In this document: piece after piece, positions 16,450 to 25,343 of the stretch | Numbering within the stretch: position 1 is the first letter of the stretch | Layout: the number at the start of each line of letters is the position of its first letter | Assembly: GCF_040546595.1 (NCBI RefSeq) | Contig: NZ_JBEPOB010000001.1 | Location: forward strand, 4,651,001-4,715,000 | Direction: 5' to 3' | DNA from: Bosea sp. OAE506 | GTDB taxonomy: Bacteria; Pseudomonadota; Alphaproteobacteria; Rhizobiales; Beijerinckiaceae | Length of the DNA: 64,000 bases | Program-made: the position numbers and the translations under genes | Notes under the pieces: generated by a model | Database searches by the model: none | Seen by the model: only the letters and a program-made list of their open reading frames with translations | Told to the model about the DNA's origin: nothing

Positions 16450-17439
16450 ATGGACGTCAGGCATCTGCGATGTTTCATCGCAGTGGCGGAGGAACTTCAT
16501 TTCGGCCGTGCCGCTGAGCGGCTGGGCCTCGCTCCCCCCGCCCTCTCCCGACAGATCAGCGCGCTCGAGGAAGAACTCGGCTGCAGCCTGCTGACGCGCA
16601 CCACGCGGCAGGTCGCGCTGACGCGCGCGGGGCTGATCATGCTGGAAGAGGCCAAGGGCATTCTCGGGCGCATGGAGCATGCCTCGCGGGCCGTGCGCGA
16701 GGCCTCGCTGGCGTCCGGCAAGGTGCTGCGCATCGGCGCCATCGACGCCGCCTCGTCCAGCTTCGTGCCGGAGGCGCTGGTCGCCTTCCGCGAGCGCTAT
16801 CCCGGCGTGCAGATCAAATTCGTCGAGGCGATGACCGCCGCTCTGGTGCAGATGCTGGAGACGGGCAAGCTCGACCTCGCTTTGACCCGGCCGCCGCGCA
16901 AGCCGACCGACTGCGCCTTCGAGGTGCTGCGCGTCGAGCGGCCGATCGTCGTCCTGAACGAGGCGCATCCGCTGGCGGCACGCGAGCATCTGACGATGCA
17001 GGATCTGGTCGGCGAGCCCTTCGTCGTGCCCTCCAAGCGGATCCGGCCCTTCGCCTATGATCTGGTGATGGCCTATTTCGAGAGCGTCGGCGCGGTGCCC
17101 AACGTCACCCTGGAGGCGACCGAGAAGCCGGCGATGATGTCGGCGGTCGCGGCCGGGCTCGGCATGGCGCTGGCACCAGACTGGGTCTCGCGCCTGAGTT
17201 TCCCGGGCGTCACGATGCGCCGTCTGCGCGGCGCGCTGCTCGACCCGCCGCCGCCCGGCGCGCTGGTCGGCATCGCCTGGCGGCCGCAGCAGCGGCTCGA
17301 CGCCCGCGACGATTTCCTCGCGATCCTGCGGGAGAGCGTCACCCTGATCGACGAGCGGCAGGTCCTGCCCTTCGCCATTCCCGCCACGAAGCTGAAACGA
17401 ACGGCCCGCCTCGTCGGGTCGGCTGTCGGAGGAGCCTGA
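16450..17439 (+). CDS. LysR-family transcriptional regulator
   Basis: A 329-residue LysR regulator. The winged helix-turn-helix covers residues 1-60 (MDVRHLRCFIAVAEELHFGRAAERL, then APPALSRQISALEEELG), and the effector domain covers about 90-300. The TGA overlaps the tctB ATG by one base, so the regulator is co-transcribed with the transporter it probably controls. LysR genes are more often divergent from their targets, which makes this arrangement uncommon. The ligand is presumably the carboxylate carried by TctABC, by inference. Confidence 0.9.
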   Translation: MDVRHLRCFIAVAEELHFGRAAERLGLAPPALSRQISALEEELGCSLLTRTTRQVALTRAGLIMLEEAKGILGRMEHASRAVREASLASGKVLRIGAIDAASSSFVPEALVAFRERYPGVQIKFVEAMTAALVQMLETGKLDLALTRPPRKPTDCAFEVLRVERPIVVLNEAHPLAAREHLTMQDLVGEPFVVPSKRIRPFAYDLVMAYFESVGAVPNVTLEATEKPAMMSAVAAGLGMALAPDWVSRLSFPGVTMRRLRGALLDPPPPGALVGIAWRPQQRLDARDDFLAILRESVTLIDERQVLPFAIPATKLKRTARLVGSAVGGA

Positions 17440-17957
17440 TGAGCTTGAACAAAATCGAAAAGGCGCAGGGCATCCGCGTCCGATCCACACAGGATCTCGC
17501 CGCCGGCGTGTTCATGATGCTGCTGGCTGGGCTCGCGCTGGTGCTCTCTAGCGACCTGCCCATGGGCACGCTGCGCCAGCTCGGACCGGGCATGCTGCCG
17601 AAGTCCTTCGCGGTGATCTGCGCCTTCCTCGGCGCGCTGCTGGTGATCTCCAGCCTGCGCTTCCACGGCGAGCAGCTCTCGGGCTGGTCATGGCGCGGCG
17701 TGCTGTTCGTGCTGGGCGCGGCCTGCGTCTTCGGGCTGTGCATCCGCGGTTTCGACATCGGCCCGATCCATGTGCCTCAGCTCGGCCTCGCGGTCGCCGG
17801 CCCGCTCGTCATCCTGATCTCGGGCCTGGCGGCGGATGATTTCCGCCCGAAGGAACTCGTGATCTTCGCGGTCGCCATGAGCACCGCCTGCGCCCTGCTG
17901 TTCAAATACGCGCTTTCGCTGCCGATCCCGCTGGCACCGTGGCTGCTGGGGATCTGA
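17439..17957 (+). CDS. tctB: tripartite tricarboxylate transporter small membrane subunit TctB
   Basis: A 172-residue inner-membrane protein with four likely helices (about 22-40, 55-72, 85-104 and 112-165 as a pair). RSTQDLAAGVFMMLLAGLAL and GPGMLPKSFAVICAFLGALLVI are the family signature of TctB. It partners TctA and the periplasmic TctC in sodium- or proton-driven carboxylate uptake. It overlaps the lysR gene by one base and ends 4 bases before tctA. Confidence 0.9.
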   Translation: MSLNKIEKAQGIRVRSTQDLAAGVFMMLLAGLALVLSSDLPMGTLRQLGPGMLPKSFAVICAFLGALLVISSLRFHGEQLSGWSWRGVLFVLGAACVFGLCIRGFDIGPIHVPQLGLAVAGPLVILISGLAADDFRPKELVIFAVAMSTACALLFKYALSLPIPLAPWLLGI

Positions 17958-17961
17958 TCTG

Positions 17962-19461
17962 ATGGATATGTTCGCCAACCTCTCGCTCGGCTTCGGCGTC
18001 GCGCTGTCGCTGCAGAACCTCGCATTGTGCTTCGCCGGCTGCCTCGTCGGCACGCTGATCGGCGTGCTGCCCGGCGTCGGCCCGATCGCCACCATCGCCA
18101 TCCTGCTGCCGATCACCTTCGGGCTCGATCCGGTGGGCGCGCTGATCATGCTCGCCGGCATCTATTACGGCGCCCAGTATGGCGGCTCGACCACGGCCAT
18201 CCTGGTCAACATCCCCGGCGAGGCGACCTCGGTCGTCACCACGCTGGACGGCCACCAGATGGCCAAGCAGGGCCGCGCCGGCGTCGCGCTGGGCACGGCG
18301 GCGCTCGGCTCCTTCTTCGCCGGCTGCGTCGCGACCGTGTTTATCGCCGCGCTCGGCGCGCCGCTGACCAAGCTCGCGCTGCTCTTCGGCCCGGCCGAGT
18401 ATTTCTCGCTGATGGTGATGGGCCTGTGCTTCGCGGTCGTGCTGGCGCGCGGCTCGATCCTGAAGGCCTTCTGCATGATCATGCTGGGCCTGCTGCTCTC
18501 GACCGTCGGCACCGACCTCGAGACCGGCCAGGAGCGCATGACCTTCGGCTTCGCGCCGCTGGCGGACGGCATCGACTTCGCCGTTTTGGCGATGGGCGTG
18601 TTCGGCTTCGCCGAGGTGCTGCGCAATCTCGAGAACCCCGAGACGCGCGACGTGGTGAAGACCAAGATCGGGCGGCTCCTGCCCGACTGGAACGACATCA
18701 AGCAGTCGACCGCTCCGGTGCTGCGCGGCACCTTCCTCGGCGGCATTCTCGGCATCCTGCCGGGCAATGGCGCGGTGCTCGGCCCCTTCGCGAGCTACAC
18801 ACTCGAGAAGAAGCTCGCCAAGGACCCGTCCCGCTTCGGCAAGGGCGCGATCGAGGGCGTGGCCGGTCCGGAATCGGCCAACAATGCCGGTGCCCAGACG
18901 GCCTTCATCCCGCTGCTGACGCTCGGCATTCCGCCGAACGCGGTGATGGCGCTGATGGTCGGCGCGATGACCATCCACGGCATCATCCCCGGCCCGCAGG
19001 TCATGACCAAGAACCCCGAGCTGTTCTGGGGCATGATCGCCTCGATGTGGATCGGCAACCTGATGCTGCTGGTCATTAACCTGCCGCTGGTCGGGCTTTG
19101 GGTGAAGCTGCTGCAGGTGCCCTACCGCCTGATGTTCCCGTCGATCCTGATCTTCTGCTGCATCGGCATCTATTCGGTGAACAACCAGCCGGTGGACGTG
19201 GCCTTCACCGCGATGTTCGGCCTGTTCGGCTACCTGCTGATCAAGCTCGGCTTCGAGCCGGCGCCGATGCTGCTTGGCTTCGTGCTCGGCAAGCTGATGG
19301 AAGAGAAGCTGCGCCAGGCGCTGATCATCTCGCGCGGGTCGTTCATGACCTTCGTCGAGCGGCCGATCTCGGCCGGGCTGCTGATCGTCGCCGTCGCCAT
19401 TCTCGTGATCGCGCTGCTGCCGTCGATCAACAAGAAGCGCGACGAAGTGTTCACCGAATGA
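17962..19461 (+). CDS. tctA: tripartite tricarboxylate transporter large permease TctA
   Basis: A 499-residue permease with about twelve helices. The family motifs GVLPGVGPIATIAILLPITF (residues 34-53) and GAQYGGSTTAILVNIPGE (about 71-88) are present, as is the second-half GILGILPGNGAVLGPF (about 260) and TLGIPPNAVMALMVGAM (about 320). Length fits the family. It is the transport subunit of the lysR-tctBAC unit. Confidence 0.95.
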   Translation: MDMFANLSLGFGVALSLQNLALCFAGCLVGTLIGVLPGVGPIATIAILLPITFGLDPVGALIMLAGIYYGAQYGGSTTAILVNIPGEATSVVTTLDGHQMAKQGRAGVALGTAALGSFFAGCVATVFIAALGAPLTKLALLFGPAEYFSLMVMGLCFAVVLARGSILKAFCMIMLGLLLSTVGTDLETGQERMTFGFAPLADGIDFAVLAMGVFGFAEVLRNLENPETRDVVKTKIGRLLPDWNDIKQSTAPVLRGTFLGGILGILPGNGAVLGPFASYTLEKKLAKDPSRFGKGAIEGVAGPESANNAGAQTAFIPLLTLGIPPNAVMALMVGAMTIHGIIPGPQVMTKNPELFWGMIASMWIGNLMLLVINLPLVGLWVKLLQVPYRLMFPSILIFCCIGIYSVNNQPVDVAFTAMFGLFGYLLIKLGFEPAPMLLGFVLGKLMEEKLRQALIISRGSFMTFVERPISAGLLIVAVAILVIALLPSINKKRDEVFTE

Positions 19462-19526
19462 CGGGCTTGCCGCGCCCCTGGCGCGGCCCCACCTTGCCTG
19501 CAACCATAATGAGGAAGGACCCGCCC

Positions 19527-20498
19527 ATGAAGACAACAGCACTCGGCCTCGCGGCCGCCCTGTCGCTCGCCCTGACGGTCGGCGCCCAGGCGCAGGCCTA
19601 TCCGACCAAGCCCGTGACGATGATCGTGCCCTTCGCCGCCGGCGGCCCGACGGACATCATCGCGCGTCTCGTCGGCGAGAACATGTCCAAGACGCTCGGC
19701 CAGCAGGTCGTGATCGAGAACGTCGCCGGTGCCGGCGGCACCACCGGCATCACCCGCGCGCTGACCGCGGCGCCGGACGGCTACACCATCGCGATGGGCC
19801 ATCTCGGCACCTTCTCAGCGGCGCCCGCGACCTATCCCGGCCTGAAATACGACCCGATCAACGGCATGCAGCCGATCGGCCTGGCCGGCGGCACGCCGAT
19901 CCTGATCGTCGCGCGCAAGAACATCGAGGCGACGGACCTGAAGTCCTTCGTCGCGGCGGTGAAGGCCAATCCGGACAAGTTCAACGAGGCCCATGCGGGC
20001 CTGGGCTCCGTCTCCTGGACGACCTGCACCCTGCTGAAGGGCCAGCTCGGCGTGCCGAAGCTCAACGCGGTCGCCTATCGCGGCACCGGCCCGGCGCTGA
20101 ACGACCTCGTCTCCGGCCAGATCGACTTCATGTGCGACCAGATCGTCTCGGTCGCCGAGCAGGTGAAGGCCGGTACGATCAAGGCCTTCGCGGTTGCCTC
20201 GGCGCAGCGCTCGCCGGCCCTGCCGGACGTTCCCACGACCACCGAAGCCGGCCTGCCCGAGTACCAGATCGAGGCCTGGAACGGCATCGCCGCGCCGAAG
20301 GGCACGCCGAAGGAGGTCGTCGACCGCCTCGTCGACGCGCTGAACAAGGCGCTGAACGACGAGAACACCAAGAAGCGCCTGCTCGACCTGGGCACCGTGA
20401 TGCCGACTGCCGCCGAGCGCACGCCGGATGGTTTCGCCGCGCTGATCAAGCGTGACGCCGCCAAGCTGGACCCGGCGCTGAAGGCCGCGCCCAAGTAG
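19527..20498 (+). CDS. tripartite tricarboxylate transporter binding protein (TctC/Bug)
   Basis: A 323-residue periplasmic solute-binding protein. The signal peptide is residues 1-23 (ending GAQAQA), followed by the Bug opening YPTKPVTMIVPFAAGGPTD and the ligand-loop residues VIENVAGAGGTTG. Bug proteins bind carboxylates through two water-bridged loops. AGGAAGGACC lies before the ATG at 19527; the much longer frame from 19098 is out of register with tctA and spurious. A hairpin about 40 bases after the stop may end the operon. Confidence 0.93.
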   Translation: MKTTALGLAAALSLALTVGAQAQAYPTKPVTMIVPFAAGGPTDIIARLVGENMSKTLGQQVVIENVAGAGGTTGITRALTAAPDGYTIAMGHLGTFSAAPATYPGLKYDPINGMQPIGLAGGTPILIVARKNIEATDLKSFVAAVKANPDKFNEAHAGLGSVSWTTCTLLKGQLGVPKLNAVAYRGTGPALNDLVSGQIDFMCDQIVSVAEQVKAGTIKAFAVASAQRSPALPDVPTTTEAGLPEYQIEAWNGIAAPKGTPKEVVDRLVDALNKALNDENTKKRLLDLGTVMPTAAERTPDGFAALIKRDAAKLDPALKAAPK

Positions 20499-20537
20499 GC
20501 TGCGAATCTTCCGCCCGCCTCCGCGGCGGGCCTCTGT

Positions 20538-20562
20538 GACGGCGGGCCCCTGGCCCGCCGTC
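20538..20562 (+). terminator. hairpin downstream of tctC
   Basis: An 11-bp perfect stem, GACGGCGGGCC at 20538-20548 against GGCCCGCCGTC at 20552-20562, with a 3-base loop. Only a weak T-rich stretch follows, so it may be a terminator or an RNA-stability hairpin. Confidence 0.5.
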
Positions 20563-20697
20563 TGCGTTTCGGGCCCGCAGATCTCCGACGGACCGCCCCT
20601 CTGTCACCGTCGGCAACAAACCGTGACCGATCGTCGCGGAACCCTTCACAGTGCCGCTGGTTGTCTCGGCGAAATCCCTTTTCGTAAGGAGACCACC

Positions 20698-21126
20698 ATG
20701 ATCAAGAAGCTTGCTCTCGTCGCCGCGATCGTCGCGATCCCGGCCACGGCCTTCGCCCAGAACCAACCCTCGCCGGGCGCCACCGGTGGCGCGCTGAGCG
20801 GCGCGACCTCGGGCGCGATCGGCGGTGCCGTCGTCGGCGGCCCGGTTGGTGCGGCGGTCGGCGGTGTCGGCGGCGCGGTGGTCGGCGCCATCATTGGCGA
20901 CGCCGCGACCCCGAAGTTCCGCACCTACGTCGTCGAGCAGGACGTGCCGTCCTATACCTATCGCGAGCAGGTCGCCGTCGGCGCCGTGCTGCCGGAGGAT
21001 GGCGTGGTCTATCGCGAGGTTCCGGCGGAATACGGCGTGCAGGGTGGCTATCGCTACACCGTCGTCAACGGCCGCACCGTGCTGGTCGAGCCGCGCACGC
21101 GCCGCATCGTCCAGATCATCAACTGA
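20698..21126 (+). CDS. DUF1236 secreted protein, copy 1
   Basis: A 142-residue exported protein. The signal peptide is MIKKLALVAAIVAIPATAFA; a Gly/Ala/Val-rich glycine-zipper-like stretch follows (residues about 28-65, GGAVVGGPVGAAVGGVGGAVVG), then the DUF1236 domain (about 70-142) ending EPRTRRIVQIIN. DUF1236 proteins are small rhizobial envelope proteins of unknown role. AAGGAGA precedes the ATG. It is duplicated at 21296, with the two signal peptides and DUF1236 ends nearly the same, and has its own terminator. Confidence 0.9.
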   Translation: MIKKLALVAAIVAIPATAFAQNQPSPGATGGALSGATSGAIGGAVVGGPVGAAVGGVGGAVVGAIIGDAATPKFRTYVVEQDVPSYTYREQVAVGAVLPEDGVVYREVPAEYGVQGGYRYTVVNGRTVLVEPRTRRIVQIIN

Positions 21127-21155
21127 TCGCAGCGTCGCCCCAAGCGATGATTCAG

Positions 21156-21182
21156 GCCCGCCCCCGCAAGGGGGCGGGCTTT
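21156..21182 (+). terminator. rho-independent terminator after DUF1236 copy 1
   Basis: A 10-bp perfect stem, GCCCGCCCCC (21156-21165) and GGGGGCGGGC (21170-21179), GCAA loop, then TTT. It lies 30 bases after the stop. Confidence 0.8.
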
Positions 21183-21295
21183 CGCATTCGTGATCTCCCG
21201 TTGGTCATCGAGGAGCTCGCGGCTCGGGTGACGCTGGAACATCGACGGTCCCGAAAGGTTAATTCGACAACCATCCACAACAGGGACATCCCATC

Positions 21296-21715
21296 ATGAT
21301 CAAGAAGCTCGCCCTCGTCGCCGCGCTCTCCGTGCTGCCGGCCACCGTCTTCGCCCAGAGCACCGGCCCGGCCGTGCGCGACCCGGCTGGCGGTGCGACC
21401 CGCGACCCCGCGCTCGGTGTCGGTGCTGGCGCCGGCGTCGGTGGGACCGTCCAGGCCCCGATGACCCGCGATCCGGCCGGCGGCACCATGATCGACGATT
21501 CCGCCCGGTTCCGCAGCTATGTGATGACCCAGGGCGTGACCTCCTACAGCTACACGCAGCCGGTCATCGTCGGCACCGTGCTGCCCGAGCAGGGCGTGGT
21601 CTACCGCGAGGTTCCCACCGAGTACGGCGCGAAGGGCTATCGCTACACCGTCGTCAACGACCGTGCGGTCGTGGTCGAGCCGCGCACGCGCCGCATCGTC
21701 CAGATCATCAACTGA
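21296..21715 (+). CDS. DUF1236 secreted protein, copy 2
   Basis: A 139-residue paralogue of the upstream gene. The signal peptide MIKKLALVAALSVLPATVFA and the final 12 residues EPRTRRIVQIIN match copy 1, while the middle differs: here the glycine zipper is replaced by two RDPAGG-type repeats (residues about 26-63). The difference suggests tandem duplication followed by divergence of the linker. Role unknown. A ribosome site (ACAGGGACA) precedes the ATG. Confidence 0.9.
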   Translation: MIKKLALVAALSVLPATVFAQSTGPAVRDPAGGATRDPALGVGAGAGVGGTVQAPMTRDPAGGTMIDDSARFRSYVMTQGVTSYSYTQPVIVGTVLPEQGVVYREVPTEYGAKGYRYTVVNDRAVVVEPRTRRIVQIIN

Positions 21716-21748
21716 TCCCGCGCCGGGTATCTCGCCCGACGCAAAAGG

Positions 21749-21778
21749 AAGCCCGCCCCTGCGAGGGGGCGGGCTTTT
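21749..21778. terminator. terminator between DUF1236 copy 2 and upp, probably bidirectional
   Basis: A 9-bp stem, GCCCGCCCC (21751-21759) with GGGGCGGGC (21766-21774), followed by TTTT on the plus strand and, on the minus strand, by CTTCCTTTTGC. It ends the DUF1236 gene (34 bases after its stop) and probably upp, whose stop is at 21801. Confidence 0.75.
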
Positions 21779-21800
21779 CCGTGTTGGATATAAAGTGATG

Positions 21801-22442
21801 TCAGCGCGTGCCGAACATGCGGTCGCCGGCGTCGCCCAAGCCCGGCACGATATAGCCGTGGTCGTTGAGCTTCTCGTCGATCGCGGCCGTCCAGATCCGG
21901 ACTTCCGGATGGGCGCCGCGCAGGCGCTCGATGCCTTCCGGTGCCGCCAGCAGGCAGACGAAGCGCAGATCCTTCGCGCCGCGCTCCTTGAGGCGATCGA
22001 TGGCGGCGACGGCGGAGTTGGCGGTGGCGAGCATCGGGTCCATCACCACGATCATGCGGTCGGCGATGTCGGACGGCGCCTTGAAGTAATACTCGACCGC
22101 CTGGAGCGTGTCGGGGTCGCGGTACAGCCCGATATGGGCGACGCGGGCGGCCGGCACGAGCTCCAGCATGCCGTCGAGGAAGCCGACGCCGGCGCGCAGG
22201 ATCGGCGCGAAGACCATCTTCTTGCCCGAGATTACCGGCTGGAGCGAGGTCTGCAGCGGCGTCTCGATCTCGATCATCTCGACCGGCAGGTCGCGCGTGA
22301 CCTCGTAGCAGAGCAGCATGCCGATCTCGTTAAGGAGCTGGCGGAAGCTCTTGGTCGAGCGGTCCTTCTGGCGCATCAGCGTGAGCTTGTGCTGCACCAG
22401 CGGGTGATCGACGACGGTGACCCCGTCCTGCTGCTTGGTCAT
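21801..22442 (-). CDS. upp: uracil phosphoribosyltransferase
   Basis: A 213-residue enzyme making UMP from uracil and PRPP. The N-terminal [20 protein letters not shown] (residues 10-29), the flexible loop, the PRPP motif [20 protein letters not shown] (near 129) and the uracil-site [12 protein letters not shown] (near 197) are all intact. A start at 22538 would read through the palindromic repeat. Normally a salvage enzyme, it follows URC4 and URC1 here, and UMP formation is the first step of the URC uracil-degradation route (URC6/FUR1 role), so a catabolic job is likely. Confidence 0.95.
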   Translation of the reverse strand: MTKQQDGVTVVDHPLVQHKLTLMRQKDRSTKSFRQLLNEIGMLLCYEVTRDLPVEMIEIETPLQTSLQPVISGKKMVFAPILRAGVGFLDGMLELVPAARVAHIGLYRDPDTLQAVEYYFKAPSDIADRMIVVMDPMLATANSAVAAIDRLKERGAKDLRFVCLLAAPEGIERLRGAHPEVRIWTAAIDEKLNDHGYIVPGLGDAGDRMFGTR

Positions 22443-22495
22443 TCTCTCAGGCCCCTCATTCCTATTGCCGTGGAGGCTCGCGCCTCCATCAAACG

Positions 22496-22609
22496 CGCCG
22501 TCATCCCGGATGCAGCGAAGCGGAACTCCGGGATCCATCGTAGAGCTCCGTAGCCCTCCGATGGATCCCGGAGCTGCGCGGCTTTCGCCGCTTGTCCGGG
22601 ATGACGGCG
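22496..22609. repeat. long palindromic intergenic repeat (GTCATCCCGGAT family)
   Basis: An imperfect palindrome between urc4 and upp. The outer arms read CGCCGTCATCCCGGA (22496-22510) and TCCGGGATGACGGCG (22595-22609); inside are TCCGGGATCCATCG (22527-22540) and CGATGGATCCCGGA (22559-22572). Transcribed, it would form a hairpin separating upp from the two upstream genes. Confidence 0.85.
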
Positions 22610-22635
22610 TGGTTCAGTGCAAATCCGTCGCGCGT

Positions 22636-23853
22636 CTAGAATACCGTGCCGTCGCTGATGATCGTCAAGGGCGGGCCGCCGCCGGGGCGCTTCTCGGCAG
22701 CGATGCGGCGGCCCGCGGCCCAGGTTCCGCCCTCGAGCACCTTGGCGAGCGGCAACTCCTCGCGCGAACGGCCAAGCCGCTGGCGGATCAGCGCGCCGAT
22801 CTCGTCGAGCAGAGCGACCGTGAGCGCGCGCCATTCGACGACCAGCGTCGAGCCCGCCTCATGGGCGCGGGCCGCCTCGCCCTCGTCCTTCAGGGCCAGT
22901 ACACCCATGTCGAGCAGCAGCCCGCCATTGCGATATTCCGGCAGGCCCGTCAACTCGTCGACGTCGAGTACGGCGATTCCCGCCCATTGCAGCGGCTCGA
23001 TCAGCGAATAGGTCAGCCATTGCGAGAGCTTGTGGAAGGGCACGAGCCCGGCCGTGGTGGTGCCCTGCGCGATCAGAGGATGGCGCCAGGTGTCGCCCAG
23101 CGCGATGCCGGCGAGCGTCAGGCGCGAGGGCCAGATGCCGCCGAAGGTGGCCAGCACCTCGCCCAGCATGTGGCTGGCGCGCAGCGAGCCGGTTTCGGCC
23201 GCCGACAGGAAACGGTCGAACAGGTCGCCGGGCCGCGACAGGCCGCGGCGCTCGAGCTCTTCGCCCAGGCGGTTGAGCAGGGCGGCGCGCCCCTCGACCG
23301 CCAGCAGGGCGTTGCCGGGCGCAGACTGGAATCCGGCCGCCAGAACCGCCGGGTCCAGTCGCTTCAGCGCGGTCGAATCCGCCCGCAGCGGCTGAGCCGG
23401 ATCGCTGGAGAACAGGCCGGCGGCGAACATGTCGAGGGAGGCCAGCGCCAGCCCTTCCGAGCGGGCAATGCGCTTGCCGCTGACCGCGTCGCGATAAGAC
23501 CATTCGGGCCCCGCGCCGGCGTCCAGCAGCACGCTGACCACGGCGAGATCATAGGCCGCGCGGCCGCGCTCGCGTGCATCGACGAAATGCGCGGCACGGT
23601 CGAGCAGGGCCCAGCGATCCATGCCGGCGACGTTGAAATGGCGCCAGCGGGCATGGAACGGGATGTCGAGCGTCGGGTAATTGGCCCAGATCGTCTCGAG
23701 CACATAATCGGCGCAGGCCTCCAGCCGCTCCGGATGGACGGTGAAATGCAGCAGGTCGCCAGCACGGCCGAGGCGCAGCATCTCCTGCGCGCGGGACCGG
23801 ATGGCGGCGGGCTTCAGCAGGAGGCGCAGCGCCTCCGGGTCACGATCGGGCAT
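22636..23853 (-). CDS. URC4/urg3 family protein (DUF1688), uracil catabolism
   Basis: A 405-residue protein of the URC4/urg3 family, known from Lachancea and Aspergillus as needed for the URC pathway of uracil breakdown to 3-hydroxypropionate and urea. Motifs typical of the family are IPFHARWRHF (about residues 62-71), SYRDAVSGKRIARSEGLALAS (about 117-137) and PFHKLSQWLTYSLIEPLQWAGI (about 270-291, quoted in part). Its exact reaction has not been established. The start is the ATG at 23853, only 8 bases after the URC1 stop, so the two are co-translated or coupled. Longer frames run through URC1 and are spurious. Confidence 0.88.
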   Translation of the reverse strand: MPDRDPEALRLLLKPAAIRSRAQEMLRLGRAGDLLHFTVHPERLEACADYVLETIWANYPTLDIPFHARWRHFNVAGMDRWALLDRAAHFVDARERGRAAYDLAVVSVLLDAGAGPEWSYRDAVSGKRIARSEGLALASLDMFAAGLFSSDPAQPLRADSTALKRLDPAVLAAGFQSAPGNALLAVEGRAALLNRLGEELERRGLSRPGDLFDRFLSAAETGSLRASHMLGEVLATFGGIWPSRLTLAGIALGDTWRHPLIAQGTTTAGLVPFHKLSQWLTYSLIEPLQWAGIAVLDVDELTGLPEYRNGGLLLDMGVLALKDEGEAARAHEAGSTLVVEWRALTVALLDEIGALIRQRLGRSREELPLAKVLEGGTWAAGRRIAAEKRPGGGPPLTIISDGTVF

Positions 23854-23861
23854 TGGTGCTT

Positions 23862-25124
<1,263 letters not shown>

Positions 25125-25143
25125 CGCCGGATCCGAAGCCTGC

Positions 25144-25179
25144 AAAAGCAAAAGGTCCCAGGCTCGCTGCCTGGGACCT
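25144..25179 (-). terminator. terminator-like hairpin in the urc operon leader, candidate attenuator
   Basis: On the minus strand an 11-bp perfect stem (arms 25169-25179 and 25153-25163, AGGTCCCAGGC/GCCTGGGACCT) with a 5-base loop is followed by TTTTGCTTTT. It sits about 10 bases after the predicted transcription start and 20 bases before the URC1 ATG, so a strong terminator would stand between promoter and operon. Regulation by read-through is inferred. Confidence 0.75.
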
Positions 25180-25194
25180 CTCGCCCAATTGAGT

Positions 25195-25223
25195 ATTATC
25201 ACGCGAGAGGGGCAGCCGGTCAA
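25195..25223 (-). promoter_or_regulatory. sigma-70 promoter of the urc operon
   Basis: The minus strand has TTGACC (25223-25218), exactly 17 bases, then GATAAT (25200-25195). This is close to the TTGACA-N17-TATAAT consensus, and the start would be near 25188, 64 bases before the URC1 ATG. Confidence 0.75.
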
Positions 25224-25343
25224 CCTGCACTGGCACGATGACAACAGCCGCCGCAGGGCCCTTACTCAGCGACAGCTGAGGGGACATCGTTCAAGATCGA
25301 GGCATGTGTCCGCAGAGGTAATTTGGGCAGGGGGGAGTGCGAT

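Noticed and set aside
19098-20498. 466-codon frame reading from inside tctA into tctC
   Set aside because: The first 143 codons are out of register with tctA; tctC has a signal peptide and a ribosome site at 19527.
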